Part shown: in pieces, positions 12,901 through 21,829 of the stretch
Position numbering within the stretch: the first letter of the stretch is position 1
How the letters are laid out: the number at the start of each line of letters is the position of its first letter
Assembly (NCBI GenBank): GCA_019802505.1
Contig: JAFMOC010000082.1
Location: 2,234,914 to 2,298,913 of the forward strand
Direction of reading: 5' to 3'
Origin: Corydoras sp. C115
Lineage: Eukaryota > Chordata > Actinopteri > Siluriformes > Callichthyidae
Length of the DNA: 64,000 nucleotides
Program-made: the position numbers and the translations under genes
Notes under the pieces: model-generated
The model's database searches: none
Told to the model about the DNA's origin: nothing
The model's input: the letters and a program-made list of their open reading frames with translations, nothing else

Positions 12901-15623
12901 TCACCTGAACTCAACACGGAGCAATAAAGCAAATCTGGCGAGTTACTGATGCCAATGTAGCATCAATATTAGGGGTGCGAATCTCTCAGTGTCTGGCGAT
13001 TCGATTCGATTCCGATTTTTGAGGTCACGATTCGATTCAGAATCGATTTTCGATTCAGAATCGATTTTTCAGTTCAAACGCTCCTTAAATTTTGTTTAAA
13101 TGATGTGATTGAAGGACGGCACGGTGGCTTAGTGGTTAGCACGTTCGCCTCTCAGCACTAACAATTCCCAGTTCGAATCCCCATCTGGGTGGAGTTTCCA
13201 TGTTCTCCCCGTGTCCGCGTGGGTTTCCTCCGGGTTCTCCGGTTTCCTCCCACAGTCCAAAAACATGGACCAAGTCAATTGAGTTCTCCAAATTGCCCCA
13301 TATAGAGTGTGTGTGTGTGAGTGAGTGTGTGCCCAGTGATAGATTGGCGCCCTGTCCTGGGTGTATCTGCCCAGCGCCTGATACGTTCTCCCCTGGATGG
13401 GCATGGGGAACCCCTCCCCCCGCGACCCTAATATAGGATAAAGCGGAAGATAATGGATGGATGAATGACAAGATGAAACGACAATGTAAACACCTGGACC
13501 AATCTTCTCACCTGGATCTTGACCGAAAACGTTGAGTATGGCTTCCACCAGGCCGAGCACGTAGACGCCGCATGCGCACACTTTGGCCAGAAAGAACATC
13601 AGGCCGATGCTTCCGCCGAACTCCGGCCCCAGAGAGCGACTTATCATATCTAATATTCATGAGTTAGGAACATGCATTTTAATCAGAGGAACAAAAATTG
13701 GGGAACGTGCTGAAAAGTCAATGTGAAGGATACAATATGCTCCGCCCCCCTGCACTGCCCCATTGGTGGAAATGGCACAGATGGAAAGGATGGTCAAGGA
13801 GATGATGAAATAAGCCACAAACAGCATCAGAAGACCCTGAAGAAGACCGGCGTGACCAATGACGAATCCTGCAGGACACAGGGTTAGCAATCAAGTCTTT
13901 AGCCACACCCACCAAAGGTATGAACTTAATGCAGCAGTGTTTCATAACAAAACATCTTACCAACAGTGGACTGACAAATTTACCACACAGTAAATACACA
14001 CACAGCCATTTTGATAGGTACACACACTGGGTTCTACACACCCTGCAGCAATTTTGACGTACCATACCTATATCCCATATTAGGGTCGCGGGGGGGGGGG
14101 GGGGGGGGGGGGTTCCCCATGCCCATCCAGGGGAGAACATTTCAGGCGCTGGGCAGATACACCCAGAATAGGACACCAATCTATCGCTGGGCACACACTC
14201 ACTCACACAGACACACTCTATATGGGGCAATTTGGAGAACTCAATTGACTTGATCCATGTTTTTGAACTGTGGGAGGAAACCGTAGAACCCGGAGGAAAC
14301 CCACGCAGACATGGGGAGAACATGGAAACTCCACCCAGATTGGTATTCAAACAGGGAATACCTAGCGCTGAGAGGAGAACATGCCAACCATTAAACCACC
14401 GTGCAACCCCTGCGGGTCCACATTAAATTAAATTTGTTGTTTATTTAACTTTATTACGCCTCCTGGTCAACCAGCATAATATGTATTATTGTCATCATGA
14501 CACGTTAAGGCACTAACGATTAATTAATTGTAATTTTTTATCCATTTTTTATCCAATGCTTTATCCTCTATTAGGGTCGGGGGGGGGGTTCCCTATGCCT
14601 ATCCAGCGGAGAACGTTTCGGGTGCTTGGCAGATAGACCCAGGACAGGACGCCAATCCATCGCTGGGCACACATTCACTCACTCACACACACACTCTATA
14701 TGGGGCAATTTGGAGAACTCAATTGACTTGATCCATGTTTTTGGACTGTGGGAGGAAACCGGAGAACCCGGAGGAAACCCACGCGGACACGGGGAGAACA
14801 TGAACACTCCACCCAAATGCTGAGAGGCGAACATGCTAACCACTAAGCCACCGTGCCGCCTGTAATATTTTTTAATCGCGATTAATTGTAAAAACGATTA
14901 ATTGTCTCATCCCTAACAAAAATAAAATGATCAAATTTTATTGAGTCGTTATGTTTATTGAAATCCCCAAAGCCATTAAACTCTATATAATATAAGAGCC
15001 TATATAATTCATTCATTATCTCCCGCTTTATCCTCTATTAGGGTCGCGGTGGGGTTCCCCATGCCCATCCAGGGGAGAACATCTCGGGCGCTGGGCAGAT
15101 ACACCCAGGACAGGGCGCCAATCCATCGCTGGGCACACACTCACTCACACAGACACACTCTATATGGGGCAATTTTTGAGAATTCAATTCACTTGATCCA
15201 TGTTTTTGGACTGTGGGAGGAAACCGGAGAACCCGGAGGAAACCCACGCAGACACGGGGAGAACATGGAAACTCCACCCAGATGGGGATTTGAACCAGGA
15301 ATCCCTAGCGCTGAGAGGAGAACATGCTAACCGAGCCTATATAATGTAGAATTAAATTTCAAGGTCAGGATAAAGTGTTGATGGAAATAAATAAAAAGGA
15401 TAAAGAGTTTTTACAAAATGTCATCCTCACCTGTGCGCAGAAAGAGGATGATGCTGAACATGGAAAGAATAGTGGGCACCATCACTCCAAAGAATGTGTT
15501 CAGCTTGCGGGGATTGGATTTGGAGGCGTCATCCCCAGCCGTGGACCCCTTCCTGGAATCGGTGCTCTCTCCCATCACTCTGAACGCGCCATGAGGTAGA
15601 AGACGACTGCGCTCCCCCGCCAT
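480..15623 (-). CDS. slc12a9: slc12a9, solute carrier family 12 member 9 (13 coding exons, complete)
   Basis: Orphan member of the SLC12 cation-chloride cotransporter family (also called CCC-interacting protein 1), a multi-pass membrane protein linked in the literature to modulation of NKCC1 and to lysosomal ion handling. Thirteen exons read 15623-15431, 13868-13734, 13649-13512, 10349-10047, 8467-8360, 8231-8120, 8001-7844, 7726-7644, 6555-6431, 6333-6141, 4869-4695, 2894-2748 and 1327-480. All have GT-AG borders and compatible phases. They total 2718 nt, giving 905 residues plus TAA; human SLC12A9 is about 914. Recognisable family segments include FFGVMVPTILSMFS (TM1), NGAVQGGGAY, GCTGIMAGANMSG-like (TM6), ISLWPPLV-like (here INIWPPLVII), IGASRILHALA, HVKFWRPQVLL, KAFVDLTLSPSVRQG and the C-terminal LIHGLTPVTCTEL. 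The start ATG lies three bases inside an exon with a strong TTCTTTTCAG acceptor, implying an upstream untranslated exon. No frameshift or stop was seen. Introns are packed with SINEs. Confidence 0.97.
1588..1735 (-). mobile_element. V-SINE, 5'-truncated
   Basis: Tail half only, from TTATCTTCCGCATTATCCTC to ATCGTTGGGC. A run of about 22 G interrupts it, an expansion of the GGGTCGCGG site that recurs in other copies. Confidence 0.85.
1826..2178 (+). mobile_element. V-SINE, full length
   Basis: GGCGGCACGGTGGCTTAGTG head through to an AATGGATGGATGG tail, in the last intron of slc12a9. Confidence 0.9.
2748..2894 (-). CDS. slc12a9: slc12a9 coding exon 12
   Basis: 147 nt. It encodes DVLPADPVQQQYNFWLSLVD and KAFVDLTLSPSVRQGTQHLL. 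Acceptor CTTACAG, donor GTAAGA. Confidence 0.95.
2956..3296 (-). mobile_element. V-SINE, near full length
   Basis: Tail ATCCATTATC at left, head CTAAGCCACCATGC at right. It sits about 60 bp upstream of the acceptor of slc12a9 exon 12. Confidence 0.88.
3697..3829 (-). mobile_element. V-SINE tail fragment
   Basis: Tail and 3' domain only, ending at ATCGCTGGGCAG. The flanks TTTCAAATAACA(TTC) at 3687 and TTTTCAAATAACAG at 3832 form a target-site duplication. Confidence 0.85.
3912..4261 (-). mobile_element. V-SINE, full length
   Basis: Flanked by CACAAATAATATT at 3902 and CACAAATAATATT at 4261, a 13-bp target-site duplication. Confidence 0.9.
4695..4869 (-). CDS. slc12a9: slc12a9 coding exon 11
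   Basis: 175 nt. It encodes VRKYLLMLDSRKDHVKFWRP and LKKGGLFVLGHVQIGDL, the start of the soluble C-terminal domain. Acceptor TTCCTCAG, donor GTGAGA. Confidence 0.95.
5044..5766 (-). mobile_element. V-SINE split by a second V-SINE
   Basis: The minus-strand element occupies 5044-5248 and 5597-5766 and is interrupted by a plus-strand copy at 5249-5596. The sequence AATTGACTTGATCC is duplicated at 5235-5248 and 5597-5610. Confidence 0.9.
5249..5596 (+). mobile_element. V-SINE nested in a V-SINE
   Basis: Complete plus-strand element with a 14-bp target-site duplication made from the host SINE. Confidence 0.9.
6141..6333 (-). CDS. slc12a9: slc12a9 coding exon 10
   Basis: 193 nt. It encodes PTFQLFSWHTCLLGMLSCLV, two membrane segments (the second leucine-rich) and SSWGYISQALIFHQ, leading into the cytosolic C-terminal domain. 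Donor GTGCAT. Confidence 0.95.
6431..6555 (-). CDS. slc12a9: slc12a9 coding exon 9
   Basis: 125 nt. It encodes CTVFAGQLNVIAGLVTVFYL and SYAAVDLACLALEWASAPNF. Acceptor GTGACAG, donor GTACAG. Confidence 0.95.
6700..7039 (-). mobile_element. V-SINE, full length
   Basis: TTCATTCATTATCTTCAGC at left to CAACCGCGCCGCCC at right; lies in the slc12a9 intron between 6555 and 7644. Confidence 0.88.
7088..7437 (+). mobile_element. V-SINE, full length
   Basis: Intact A box TGGCTTGGTGG and B box GGTTCGAATCC; tail (ATGA)n. TAATATTTAAT is repeated on both sides. Confidence 0.9.
7644..7726 (-). CDS. slc12a9: slc12a9 coding exon 8 (83 nt)
   Basis: Short exon between CCCTAAG and GTGAGT. It encodes a divergent loop followed by SGNPWVSVLYTWALVQ, matching the human GNPWAAVLYSWGLVQ segment. 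Confidence 0.93.
7844..8001 (-). CDS. slc12a9: slc12a9 coding exon 7
   Basis: 158 nt after TTTTTTCAG. It encodes NDYAVFQQINIWPPLVIIGV, then TM8 and LIGASRILHALAIDQLFG. Donor GTCAGT. Confidence 0.95.
8120..8231 (-). CDS. slc12a9: slc12a9 coding exon 6
   Basis: 112 nt. It encodes GELKNPSVAIPKGTIMAV and the TM7 segment ending in SSTCDR. Acceptor CTCCCAG, donor GTAACA. Confidence 0.94.
8360..8467 (-). CDS. slc12a9: slc12a9 coding exon 5
   Basis: 108 nt between CTGCAG and GTACAC. It encodes GYSLDYSTNKMMSF and the TM6 segment ending CTGIMAGANMSG, the discontinuous helix that in transporting relatives lines the ion site. Confidence 0.95.
8539..9243 (+). mobile_element. Two V-SINEs in tandem
   Basis: Copies at 8539-8878 and 8891-9243 are each preceded by TGTATTGAAACA-like sequence (8527-8538 and 8879-8890). 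The duplicated target lies between the copies and is not repeated after the second. The first copy lacks part of the head. Confidence 0.88.
9244..9480 (-). mobile_element. Third tRNA-like SINE type, degenerate
   Basis: Contains GTACCCGGGGAGCTATTGGG and GAAATCGAACCGGGGACCTT, typical of another fish SINE read from the tail. Different in sequence from V-SINE and SINE-2. Confidence 0.5.
9533..9888 (-). mobile_element. V-SINE
   Basis: Full body, with the head cut at CTAACCACTAAT where a (TA)n tract begins. Confidence 0.88.
9889..9964. repeat. (TA)n microsatellite
   Basis: About 35 TA units directly abutting a SINE head, 85 bp from the donor of slc12a9 exon 4. Confidence 0.95.
10047..10349 (-). 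CDS. slc12a9: slc12a9 coding exon 4
   Basis: 303 nt between CACAG and GTAAGT. It encodes two hydrophobic segments (TM4-TM5) and an extracellular loop with three N-glycosylation sequons (NRS, NAS, NAT) in the stretch LGPNRSVTQNASYTGFNATT. Confidence 0.95.
11049..11383 (+). mobile_element. V-SINE
   Basis: Flanked by ATATGACTTCAT at 11037 and again after the tail at 11391, a target-site duplication. A deletion shortens the V-domain. Confidence 0.9.
11760..12087 (-). mobile_element. V-SINE
   Basis: Near-complete copy with a short tail-domain deletion after CTAGGGTCGTGG. Confidence 0.88.
12141..12300 (+). mobile_element. Old diverged V-SINE fragment
   Basis: Only the central domain and the LINE-like part are legible (ATGTTCTCCCCGTGTCC, CAATGGACTGG); many substitutions. 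Confidence 0.6.
12301..12969. other. Intronic stretch without recognised features
   Basis: AT-rich slc12a9 intron sequence. Includes a G run at 12867-12883. No exon or repeat recognised. Confidence 0.5.
12970..13115 (+). mobile_element. DNA-transposon-like fragment carrying a SINE
   Basis: AGGGGTGCGAATCTCTC followed by repeated GATTCGATTC and GAATCGATTTT motifs, typical of short non-autonomous fish DNA transposon ends. Interrupted at GTGATTGAAG by a V-SINE. Confidence 0.5.
13116..13469 (+). mobile_element. V-SINE, full length
   Basis: Inserted in the DNA-transposon fragment; lies about 40 bp downstream of slc12a9 exon 3 on the gene strand. Confidence 0.9.
13512..13649 (-). CDS. slc12a9: slc12a9 coding exon 3
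   Basis: 138 nt starting ATATGATAAG after TTAG and ending before GTGAGA. It encodes MISRSLGPEFGGSIGLMFFL and the TM3 region through NVFGQDP. Confidence 0.95.
13734..13868 (-). CDS. slc12a9: slc12a9 coding exon 2
   Basis: 135 nt between acceptor CTGCAG and donor GTATCC. It encodes GFVIGHAGLLQ, the TM2 region and TNGAVQGGGAY, a signature loop of the family. Confidence 0.95.
14070..14407 (-). mobile_element. V-SINE with G expansion
   Basis: A run of about 22 G at 14091-14112 in the tail domain; the body is otherwise typical. Confidence 0.88.
14491..14930. mobile_element. DNA-transposon-like fragment split by a V-SINE
   Basis: ACTAACGATTAATTAATTG before and AATCGCGATTAATTGTAAAA after a minus-strand V-SINE (14541-14862), ending TCTCATCCCTAAC. 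Resembles the fragment at about 61.2 kb. Confidence 0.5.
14541..14862 (-). mobile_element. V-SINE with internal head deletion
   Basis: Body typical; the segment between V-domain and head is deleted (CACCCAAATGCTGAGAGG). Confidence 0.88.
15009..15332 (-). mobile_element. V-SINE with exact 13-bp target-site duplication
   Basis: GAGCCTATATAAT at 14996-15008 and 15333-15345 flanks the element, which ends at the head after GCTAACC. Only about 85 bp from the donor of the slc12a9 start exon. Confidence 0.92.
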
Positions 15624-15626
15624 GGT
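15431..15626 (-). CDS. slc12a9: slc12a9 coding exon 1 (start exon)
   Basis: Begins after acceptor TTCTTTTCAG with ACC then ATG at 15623-15621, a good Kozak context (ACCATGG). It encodes the cytosolic N-terminus (MAGERSRLLPHGAFRVMG...) and TM1, and ends CTGCGCACAG before GTGAGG. 193 coding nt, ending in phase 1. Confidence 0.95.
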
Positions 15627-15781
15627 CTGAAAAGAAGAAGTGCGAGTGCTCCCACTTCCTGTTTTCTGATCTATTACAGTCAGGCAGTACATTTACTGAG
15701 GTTAGATGTGTAAACACACAGCGAGCCGAGCGCCAGCAGCATCCCGCCGTCAAAACATCAGAAACAGAAGCCGAAAATCCT

Positions 15782-16108
15782 TTCATTATCTCCCGCTTTA
15801 TCCTCTATTAGGGTCGCGGTGGGGTTCCCCATGCCCATCCAGGGGAGAACGTTTCGGGCGCTGGGCAGATAGACCCAGGACAGGGCGCCAATCCATCGCT
15901 GGGCACACACTAACTCTATATGGGGCAATTTGGAGAATTCAATTGACATGATCCATGTTTTTGAACTGTGGGAGGAAACCGGAGAACCCGGAGGAAACCC
16001 ACGCAGACACAGGGAGAACATGGAAACTCCACCCAGATGGGGATTCGAACTGGGAATCCCTAGTGCTTAGAGGAGAACATGCTAACCACCAAGCCACCGT
16101 GCCGCCCT
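15782..16108 (-). mobile_element. V-SINE
   Basis: Lies just upstream of the slc12a9 start exon. Its head abuts CTTCAATCACATCATTTAAA, the same flank as the copy at 13116. Confidence 0.9.
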
Positions 16109-16170
16109 TCAATCACATCATTTAAACAAAATTTAAAGAGCGTTTGAACTGAAAAAACGTTTCTGAATCG

Positions 16171-16634
16171 CCAATCCATCGCTGGGCACACACTCATTCA
16201 CACAGACACACTCTATATGGGGCAATTTGGAGAACTCAATTGATTTTGTGTCAATGTGAGAAAATGTGAGGGTGTGGTGGCTCAGTGGTTAGGGTGTTGG
16301 GCATCAATCTGAAGGTTGGGGGTTCAAATCCCAGGTCCACTGAAGTTACCAATGTGGGTCCTTGAGCAAGACCCTTAACCCTCATTGCTCCAGGGATGTT
16401 GTGATGAACCCTGTGTTCACCTTGTAAGTCGCTTTGGATAAAAGCGTCCAATAAATGACCAAATGTAAATGTAATGACTTTGATCCATGTTTTTGGACTG
16501 TGGGAGGAAACCGGAGAACCCGGAGGAAACCCACGCGGACACGGGGAGAACATGGAAACTCCACCCAGATGGGGATTCGAACCGGGAATCCATAGCGCTG
16601 AGAGGAGAACATGTCAACCACTAAGCCACAGTGC
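16171..16634 (-). mobile_element. V-SINE split by a SINE-2
   Basis: Fragments 16171-16242 and 16484-16634 of one minus-strand V-SINE, separated by the plus-strand SINE-2 at 16257-16483. Confidence 0.85.
16257..16483 (+). mobile_element. SINE-2, complete reference copy
   Basis: tRNA-like head (TGGTGGCTCAGTGGTTAGGG; B box GGTTCAAATCC), middle CCTTGAGCAAGACCCTTAAC, and tail TCGCTTTGGATAAAAGCG then (ATGTAA)n. The tail resembles the LINE-2-type ends used by many fish SINEs. Confidence 0.85.
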
Positions 16635-16832
16635 CACTCAAAAGCCGAAAACGAAAATGGAAAATACAAAGGCTTCCGAATCGGAACTCAAATCCACTTC
16701 AGCTCGCTCACAGCTGATTCGATAAAGGCTCAGGAGAAGCACATGCATTCATCATGCGTTTCCCATTATCCACATGACACAGATGAGAACACAAGAGTAA
16801 TTATGAATTACATTAACTTTGTGATTATCTAA

Positions 16833-17845
16833 AGGGCGGCACAGCGGCTTAGTGGTTGGCATGTTCTCCTCTCAGCACTAGGGATTCCCGGTTCGAATCC
16901 CCATCTGGGTGGAGTTTCCATGTTCTCCCTGTGTCCACGTGGGTTTCCTCCGGGTTCTCCGGTTTCCTCCCACAGTTCAAAAACATGGATCAAGTCAATT
17001 GAATTCTCCAAATTGCCCCATATAGAGTGTGTCTGTGTGAGTGAGTGTGTGCCCAGCGATAGATTGGCGTCCTGTCCTGGGTCTATCTGCCAAGCGCCCG
17101 AGACGTTCTCCCCTGGATGGGCATTGGGAAACCCCCACCCCCCGCGACCCTAATAGCGGATAAAACGGAAGATAATGGGTGGAGGGCGGCAAGTGGTTTA
17201 GTGGTTTGCATGTTCTCCCCTCAGCGTTAGGGATTCCCGGTTCGAATCCCAATCTGGGTGGAGTTTCCATGTTCTCCCCATGTATGCATGGGTTTCCTCC
17301 GGGTTCTCCGGTTTCCTCCCACAGTTCAAAAACATGGATCAAGTCAATTGAGTTCTCCAAATTGCCCCATATAGAGTGTGTCTGTGTGAGTGATGGATTG
17401 GCGTCCTGTTCTGGGTGTATCTGCCCAGCGCCCGAAACGTTCTCCCCTGGATGGGCATTGGGACCCCCCCCCCAGCGACCCTAATAGAGGATAAAACGGA
17501 AGATAATGGGTGGAGGGCGGCAAATGTTTTAGTGGTTAGCACGTTCTCCCCTCAGCGTTAGGGATTCCCGGTTCGAATCCCCATCTGGGTGGAGTTTCCA
17601 TGTTCTCCCCATGTATGCATGGGTTTCCTCCGGGTTCTCCGGTTTCCTCCCAAGGTGAATTGACTTCTCCAAATTGCCCCATATAGAGAGTGTGTGTGAG
17701 TAAGTGTGTGCCCAGTGATAGATTGGCGCCCTGTCCTGATCCTAGTAGAGGATAAAGCGGAAGATTATGGATGGAGGGCGGCAAGTGGTTTGGTGGTTGG
17801 CATGTTCTCCCCTGGATGGGCATGGGGGGAACCCCCCCCCCTCGA
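16833..17845 (+). mobile_element. Head-to-tail array of four V-SINE units
   Basis: Units start at about 16833, 17184, 17515 and 17777. Junctions read AATGGGTGGAGGGCGGCAA, so each head follows the previous tail with no spacer. The third unit has an internal deletion and the fourth is mostly head joined to tail. Confidence 0.88.
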
Positions 17846-18614
17846 TTTTCATGATTGCTGTGTCACAGTCAACAAATATCACGTGATGATGAACAGAAAC
17901 ACCCCGAAGGCGTCTCAGTGGATCAAAAATGATGCAAATAAATCCAGTGTTTATATGAAGCTGTTATGAAGGTTGCTGTTCGTTTCCTGTCAGAACTTGA
18001 TTTCGTTTCATGACGTTGTTTAGACTGGAATGCAGCTGCCGTGCGACAAAAACAAGTGAAATAAATTGAGGATGTTGATCTCCTCCTCGGTTTAAGAGTC
18101 GAGTAATAGTTATTTAAATGTTTTTAAAGGAGACAAATAAGAGTTTAAGAGGAGAAACAGCAGCAAAGAGAAACGAAAACTGGGGATGAAGCTGCCGCGG
18201 CTGCATTAAACGACTTTACAAGTTTCCCCAAACGAGCGAAGCTACTTCCGCACAGCAGAAACAAACAACCTTCAGCAAACAGAGTGAAGAGAAGAGACGA
18301 GAAGAGAAGAGACAGCATCAGCAAACACGAAAACTAAACTCAAACCAAACAACACACAAACCGCCGGGCAGCTTGAACGCGGCATGAGGCGTTTTCTCCA
18401 CCGTGATAGTCAGAGTTTACAGATAAACGTCCCTCGTGACCTTTTATCGTTTTTTAAATGCTTAGCAGCTGAGAACTACAGGATGAACACACATGGAGGA
18501 GGATGTTGTAACTCACCGCGCAGTTATTCCGAGTTAAATCCGAGTGATATTCAGTCCAAACACGGCGTCACTTCATTAACAGCATCTCCGTTTGACCGCC
18601 CGCAGAAACGACCT
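17846..18614. other. SINE-poor stretch around the slc12a9 5' end
   Basis: Mostly single-copy sequence with CpGs, purine-rich AGAGA tracts at 18286-18315 and no convincing coding exon. By position it is the first intron or promoter-proximal region of slc12a9. Confidence 0.4.
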
Positions 18615-18640
18615 GGCTGCGTCCCAATCCGCAACCCGCA
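18517..18640 (-). promoter_or_regulatory. Candidate untranslated exon 1 and promoter side of slc12a9
   Basis: The coding start exon has an upstream acceptor, so a 5' untranslated exon must exist. On the minus strand a good donor, CGCG|GTGAGT, lies at 18517/18516, downstream of a GC-rich, transposon-free stretch. The outer boundary is a guess; DNA-transposon sequence begins at about 18615. Other donors within 18.0-18.6 kb are possible. Confidence 0.4.
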
Positions 18641-18773
18641 CTTTGTAGTGTGTACTAGTGATGGGGCATTCCGGCTCTTTTCAGAGAGCCGGATCTTTTG
18701 GCTCGGCTCTCTAAAAAGAGCCGGCTCTTTCGGCTCCCAAGTGGCTCCTTTGACTTTGTAGCTGAAAGCAGTT

Positions 18774-19246
18774 CATCCATCCATTCATTATCTCCCGCTT
18801 TATCCTCTATTAGGGTCTCGTGGGGGGGGGTTCCCCATGCCCATCCAGGGGAGAACGTTTCGGGCGCTGGGCAGATAGACCCAGAACAGGGCGCCAATCC
18901 ATCGCTGGGCACACACTCACTCCCACAAACACACTCTATATGGGGCAATTTTGAGAATACAATTGACTTGATCAATTGTATTCCATCTTCTCCCTGTGTC
19001 TGCGTGGGTTTCCTCCGGGTTCTCCGGTTTCCTCCCAAAGTCCAAAAATATGGATCAAGGTCAATTGAGTTCTCCTAATTGCCCCATATAGAGTGTGAGT
19101 GTGTGAGTGAGTGTGTGTCCAGTGATGGATTGTCGTCCTGTCCTGGGTGTATCTGCCCAGCGACCGAGACCTTCTCCCCTGGATGGACATGGGGAACCTC
19201 ACCACGACCCTAATAGAGGATAAAGTGGAAGATAATGAATGGACAC
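18774..19246. mobile_element. Fold-back V-SINE pair
   Basis: Minus-strand tail half (18774-18975) joined directly to a plus-strand copy (18986-19246), with the palindromic junction AATACAATTGACTTGATCAATTGTATT-like centre near 18965. Confidence 0.85.
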
Positions 19247-19369
19247 TGAACTGTCCATCACATTAAAATTTGTCCAAATTTACTTCACTTTCTGTCACTA
19301 ATTTTCTTCACCTAGCAGCTTTTTATTTCTCTATTTATTGCGTAAACCTTTCTCCTTTCAGTGTGTTCA

Positions 19370-20310
<941 letters not shown>

Positions 20311-20839
20311 AACCCCTCCTCTGCTGCTCAGTGCAGATACACAGACTCCGCCCACAACGGCTCCCAAAAAACGCCTCCCAGTCAAGAACCGACTCTGCTC
20401 GTTCACTTCAAAGAGCCGAATCTTAGAGCCGGATCGATCGCGACCGACTCACCAGCTGTGTCCAGCTTGCTTCATCGTCTCTGTGGAAGCCGCAGAGTTT
20501 AAAGTTCGGTTTTAAGACGTGAATTCTGAATAAAGAATGAAAAAAAGCGTCCACGTCAAAGCTTCGTGTTCTATTTAGCACGCTTCCCCTTATGGTAAGA
20601 CGACTTTTAGTGATCTTTATCTCCGGGCTACATCCCAAACTAAATATCAGCTGACTGAACGGCACAATAACAACGTTTAGAATAACATCACCGAAACGTT
20701 AAAACAATCCCGTGACGTAATGATGTATTAACATTTGTGTATTGTTGTGTTCGTGTGTTGTGTTGGTATGTTTTTAATTGATGGAATAGGACGCTTATAG
20801 ACTAATAAGTGCCCTAACATTTCATTTAGGACGCAGCCC

Positions 20840-21049
20840 GAAGTTCGGCCAGGTCACCTGATCATGTGACTCACACGGGGCCGAGGCTCTTTTGAGGAAA
20901 GGTGCAATAACTGAAATACTAACAATTATTAATGTTAATTAAATTAAGATTGTTAAATCATAATTCACGTTATTATTTAATATTTCTGATTTAACTCAAA
21001 CATTCCAACTTTACAGTTCAGAATAGTTTTATTTATTATTTATATAATC
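20840..21049. other. Unique AT-rich sequence
   Basis: Includes CAGGTCACCTGATCATGTGACT, with overlapping E-box-like CACCTG and CATGTG sites. No gene seen. Confidence 0.4.
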
Positions 21050-21397
21050 ATCCATTCATCCATTATCTTCCGCTTTATCCTCTATTAGGGTCGGTCGGGG
21101 GGGGGGGGGGGGTTCCGGGTTCCCCATGCCCATCCAGGGGAGAACGTCTCGGGTGCTGGGCAGATACACCCAGGACAGGACACCAATCTATCACTGGGCA
21201 CACACTCACTCACACAGACACACACTATATGGGGCAATTTGGAGAGCTCAATTGACTTGATCCATGTTTTTGGACTGTGGGAGGAAACCGGAGAACCCGG
21301 AGGAAACCCACGCGGACACGAGGAGAACATGGAAACTCCACCCAGATGGGGAATCCCTAGTGCTGAGAGGAGAACATGCTAACCACTAAGCCACCTT
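21050..21397 (-). mobile_element. V-SINE
   Basis: Tail domain carries a G run (21097-21112); head complete to CTAAGCCACC. Confidence 0.9.
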
Positions 21398-21531
21398 ATT
21401 TATATATTATTTATTATTATTTTATAAATGTTTCTTTTTTATTGTTTTATTTGTGATAAACTCTATAAATGTCTTACATCTTGAACACTTTACTCTTGTT
21501 AATTAAAAACACTTTAATAATTCATTAGTAG

Positions 21532-21829
21532 GCGGCACTAATCCCCATCTGGGTGGAGTTTCCATGTTCTCCCCGTGTCTGCGTGGGTTTCCTCCGGGTT
21601 CTCCGGTTTCCTCCCACAGTCCAAAAACATGGATCAAATCAATTGAATTCTCCAAATTGCCCCATATAGAGTGTGTCTGTGTGAGTGAGTGTGTGCCCAG
21701 TGATGGATTTGTGCCCTGTCCTGGGTCTATCTGTCCAGCGCCCGAAACGTTCTCCCCTGGATGGGCATGGAGAACCCCACTGCGACCCTAATAGAGGATA
21801 AAGCGGAAGATAATGAATGAATGAATGTT
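21532..21829 (+). mobile_element. V-SINE with head deletion
   Basis: GGCGGCACTAATCCCCATCT shows that both Pol III boxes are lost between the first bases and the V-domain. Confidence 0.88.

Noticed and set aside
16833..17845. CRISPR-like regularly spaced repeats
   Set aside because: Eukaryotic SINE tandem units of about 330 bp without spacers; no cas genes.
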